The position numbers and the translations under genes were made by a program. Below, piece by piece: positions 63,275 through 64,000 of a stretch of 64,000 nt of DNA (positions within the stretch are counted from its first letter, which is position 1; each line of letters opens with the position of its first letter). Under the pieces are notes generated by a model. That model made no database searches. It saw only the letters and a list, made by a program, of their open reading frames with translations, and was not told the DNA's origin. Source of the DNA: Nocardia arthritidis (GTDB lineage: Bacteria; Actinomycetota; Actinomycetes; Mycobacteriales; Mycobacteriaceae). The stretch is taken from NCBI RefSeq assembly GCF_011801145.1, contig NZ_CP046172.1:1860001-1924000 (forward strand), written 5' to 3'.

Positions 63275-64000
63275 TCAGGGAGTCCAGGTGATTCGGCCGC
63301 CCTGGAAGTCCTGCGCCTTGCCGCCGTTGTAGTCGTATTCGTCGCTGGTGGGGAAGCCGTACGAACCGTTCTCGCCGCCGCGCAGCGCCCAGTTGTCGCG
63401 GATCGCGCCCCAGACGACGTGCGCGCCGGTGCGGGCCGACCAGTAGATCGCGCCGCCGGGGAAGAGGTTGTACCGGCCCTTGTTATTGGCGGCGGAGGCC
63501 TCATCGGAGATGGGGAAGCCGAGCGGACCGCTCTCCCAGCCGTACGCGGCCCACTTGTCCCGGATCGCGCCGCCGATTTGGTGCGCGCCGGTGCCGACCG
63601 ACCAGTACACCGAGCCGCCCTGGAAATGGTTGTAGCGGCCGGGATTGTTCGGCGTCGACTGCTCGTCGGTCACCGGAAAGCCGAGTACGCCGGACTCGCC
63701 GGCGAGACCGCGCCACTTGTCCCGGATCGCGCCGCCCACCTGGTGCGCGTCGACGTCGCCGCGCCAGTAGATCGCGCCGCCGCGCTCGAAGGTCTGGAAT
63801 CGGCCGCCCGCGGCGGCGTCGAGTTCGGCGGAGGTGGGATCGCCGAAGAACGCGCCGCCACCGAGCTGGTCGTATTTCACCTCGATCGCGCCGCCGACAT
63901 CGAACGGCCCGATCGGGCGCGCCGCCGCGGTTCCCGCGACGGTGGTGAGTACGGCGGCCGCCGCCGTCACGGCCAACGCGCCGCGCGCGGTCGAACGGTT
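63275..64000 (-). CDS. Secreted LGFP-repeat protein (5' end outside window)
   Basis: At least 241 codons, open to the window's right edge with no start inside the last 24 bases. The first visible residues are an Ala/Thr/Val-rich signal peptide tail, then four LGFP-type repeats, for example GGAIRDKWRGLAGESGVLGFP, GGAIRDKWAAYGWESGPLGFP and WGAIRDNWALRGG. LGFP repeats anchor secreted proteins to the cell wall of mycolate-containing actinomycetes. No catalytic domain is present in the visible part. Confidence 0.8.
   Translation of the reverse strand, partial: NRSTARGALAVTAAAAVLTTVAGTAAARPIGPFDVGGAIEVKYDQLGGGAFFGDPTSAELDAAAGGRFQTFERGGAIYWRGDVDAHQVGGAIRDKWRGLAGESGVLGFPVTDEQSTPNNPGRYNHFQGGSVYWSVGTGAHQIGGAIRDKWAAYGWESGPLGFPISDEASAANNKGRYNLFPGGAIYWSARTGAHVVWGAIRDNWALRGGENGSYGFPTSDEYDYNGGKAQDFQGGRITWTP

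Overview
This 64-kb window is high-GC chromosomal DNA from a mycolic-acid-type actinomycete, most likely Nocardia or a close relative. This rests on several markers: a CYP125-type steroid P450 behind a KstR-type operator, an EthA-like Baeyer-Villiger monooxygenase, MMPL transport, a conservon with two P450s, LGFP-repeat and LIP-type secreted proteins, an F420-type LLM oxidoreductase, and GTG/TTG starts with many ATGA overlaps. I see no tRNA, rRNA, CRISPR array, IS element, integrase or phage genes. This is an inference from gene families; I ran no search.

Layout. 0-1.5 kb: the end of an F0 ATP-synthase gene set (a, c, b, b') that stops without the delta domain or any F1 gene. 1.6-12.3 kb: accessory genes, mostly secreted or surface (histidine-phosphatase lipoprotein, transglycosylase, PLD-like protein, lipases, small secreted proteins), two regulators, and an NCS1 permease divergent from a HutC-type GntR regulator. 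12.4-20.9 kb: the most unusual region, a compact minus-strand operon reading KAS III, truncated KAS III-like partner, ABC1/UbiB-kinase fused to a class-III aminotransferase, P450, SDR and SCP2-like protein, preceded by a ParB/StrR-type regulator. It looks like an undescribed small biosynthetic locus for an amine-bearing lipid or lipid-like metabolite. An MMPL exporter with a divergent TetR regulator follows (21.1-24.2 kb), then a universal stress protein and a frameshifted saccharopine-dehydrogenase-like gene.

26-34 kb: glycerol catabolism, with glpF-glpK-glpD on the minus strand, a divergent IclR/GylR-type regulator and a second glycerol kinase; two near-identical palindromes lie between the divergent transcripts. 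34-39.3 kb: a complete conservon (sensor-kinase-like, roadblock, DUF742, GTPase) translationally coupled to two P450s, the first lacking the ExxR motif. 39-42 kb: a Mut7-C protein, a seven-bladed propeller lipoprotein and an unknown protein. 42.6-44.2 kb: a second clpP operon with one active-looking ClpP and one that has lost catalytic Ser and His, facing a PopR/ClgR-like regulator. 44.4-49.4 kb: EthA-like monooxygenase, an AAA-ATPase/PD-(D/E)XK protein, an MBL-fold hydrolase and an LLM oxidoreductase. 49.6-56.3 kb: PHB-depolymerase-type and other secreted esterases around a GAF-PucR regulator. 56.3-64 kb: CYP125, an HtrA-type protease, a PI-PLC-fold protein lacking both catalytic histidines, a MarR/OhrR-like regulator with a quinone reductase, a LIP lipase and an LGFP-repeat protein cut by the window end.

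The main candidate for an undescribed system is the 12.4-20.9 kb operon. The ClpP/pseudo-ClpP pair, the orphan F0 cluster with an altered c-ring site and the histidine-less PI-PLC are secondary candidates.
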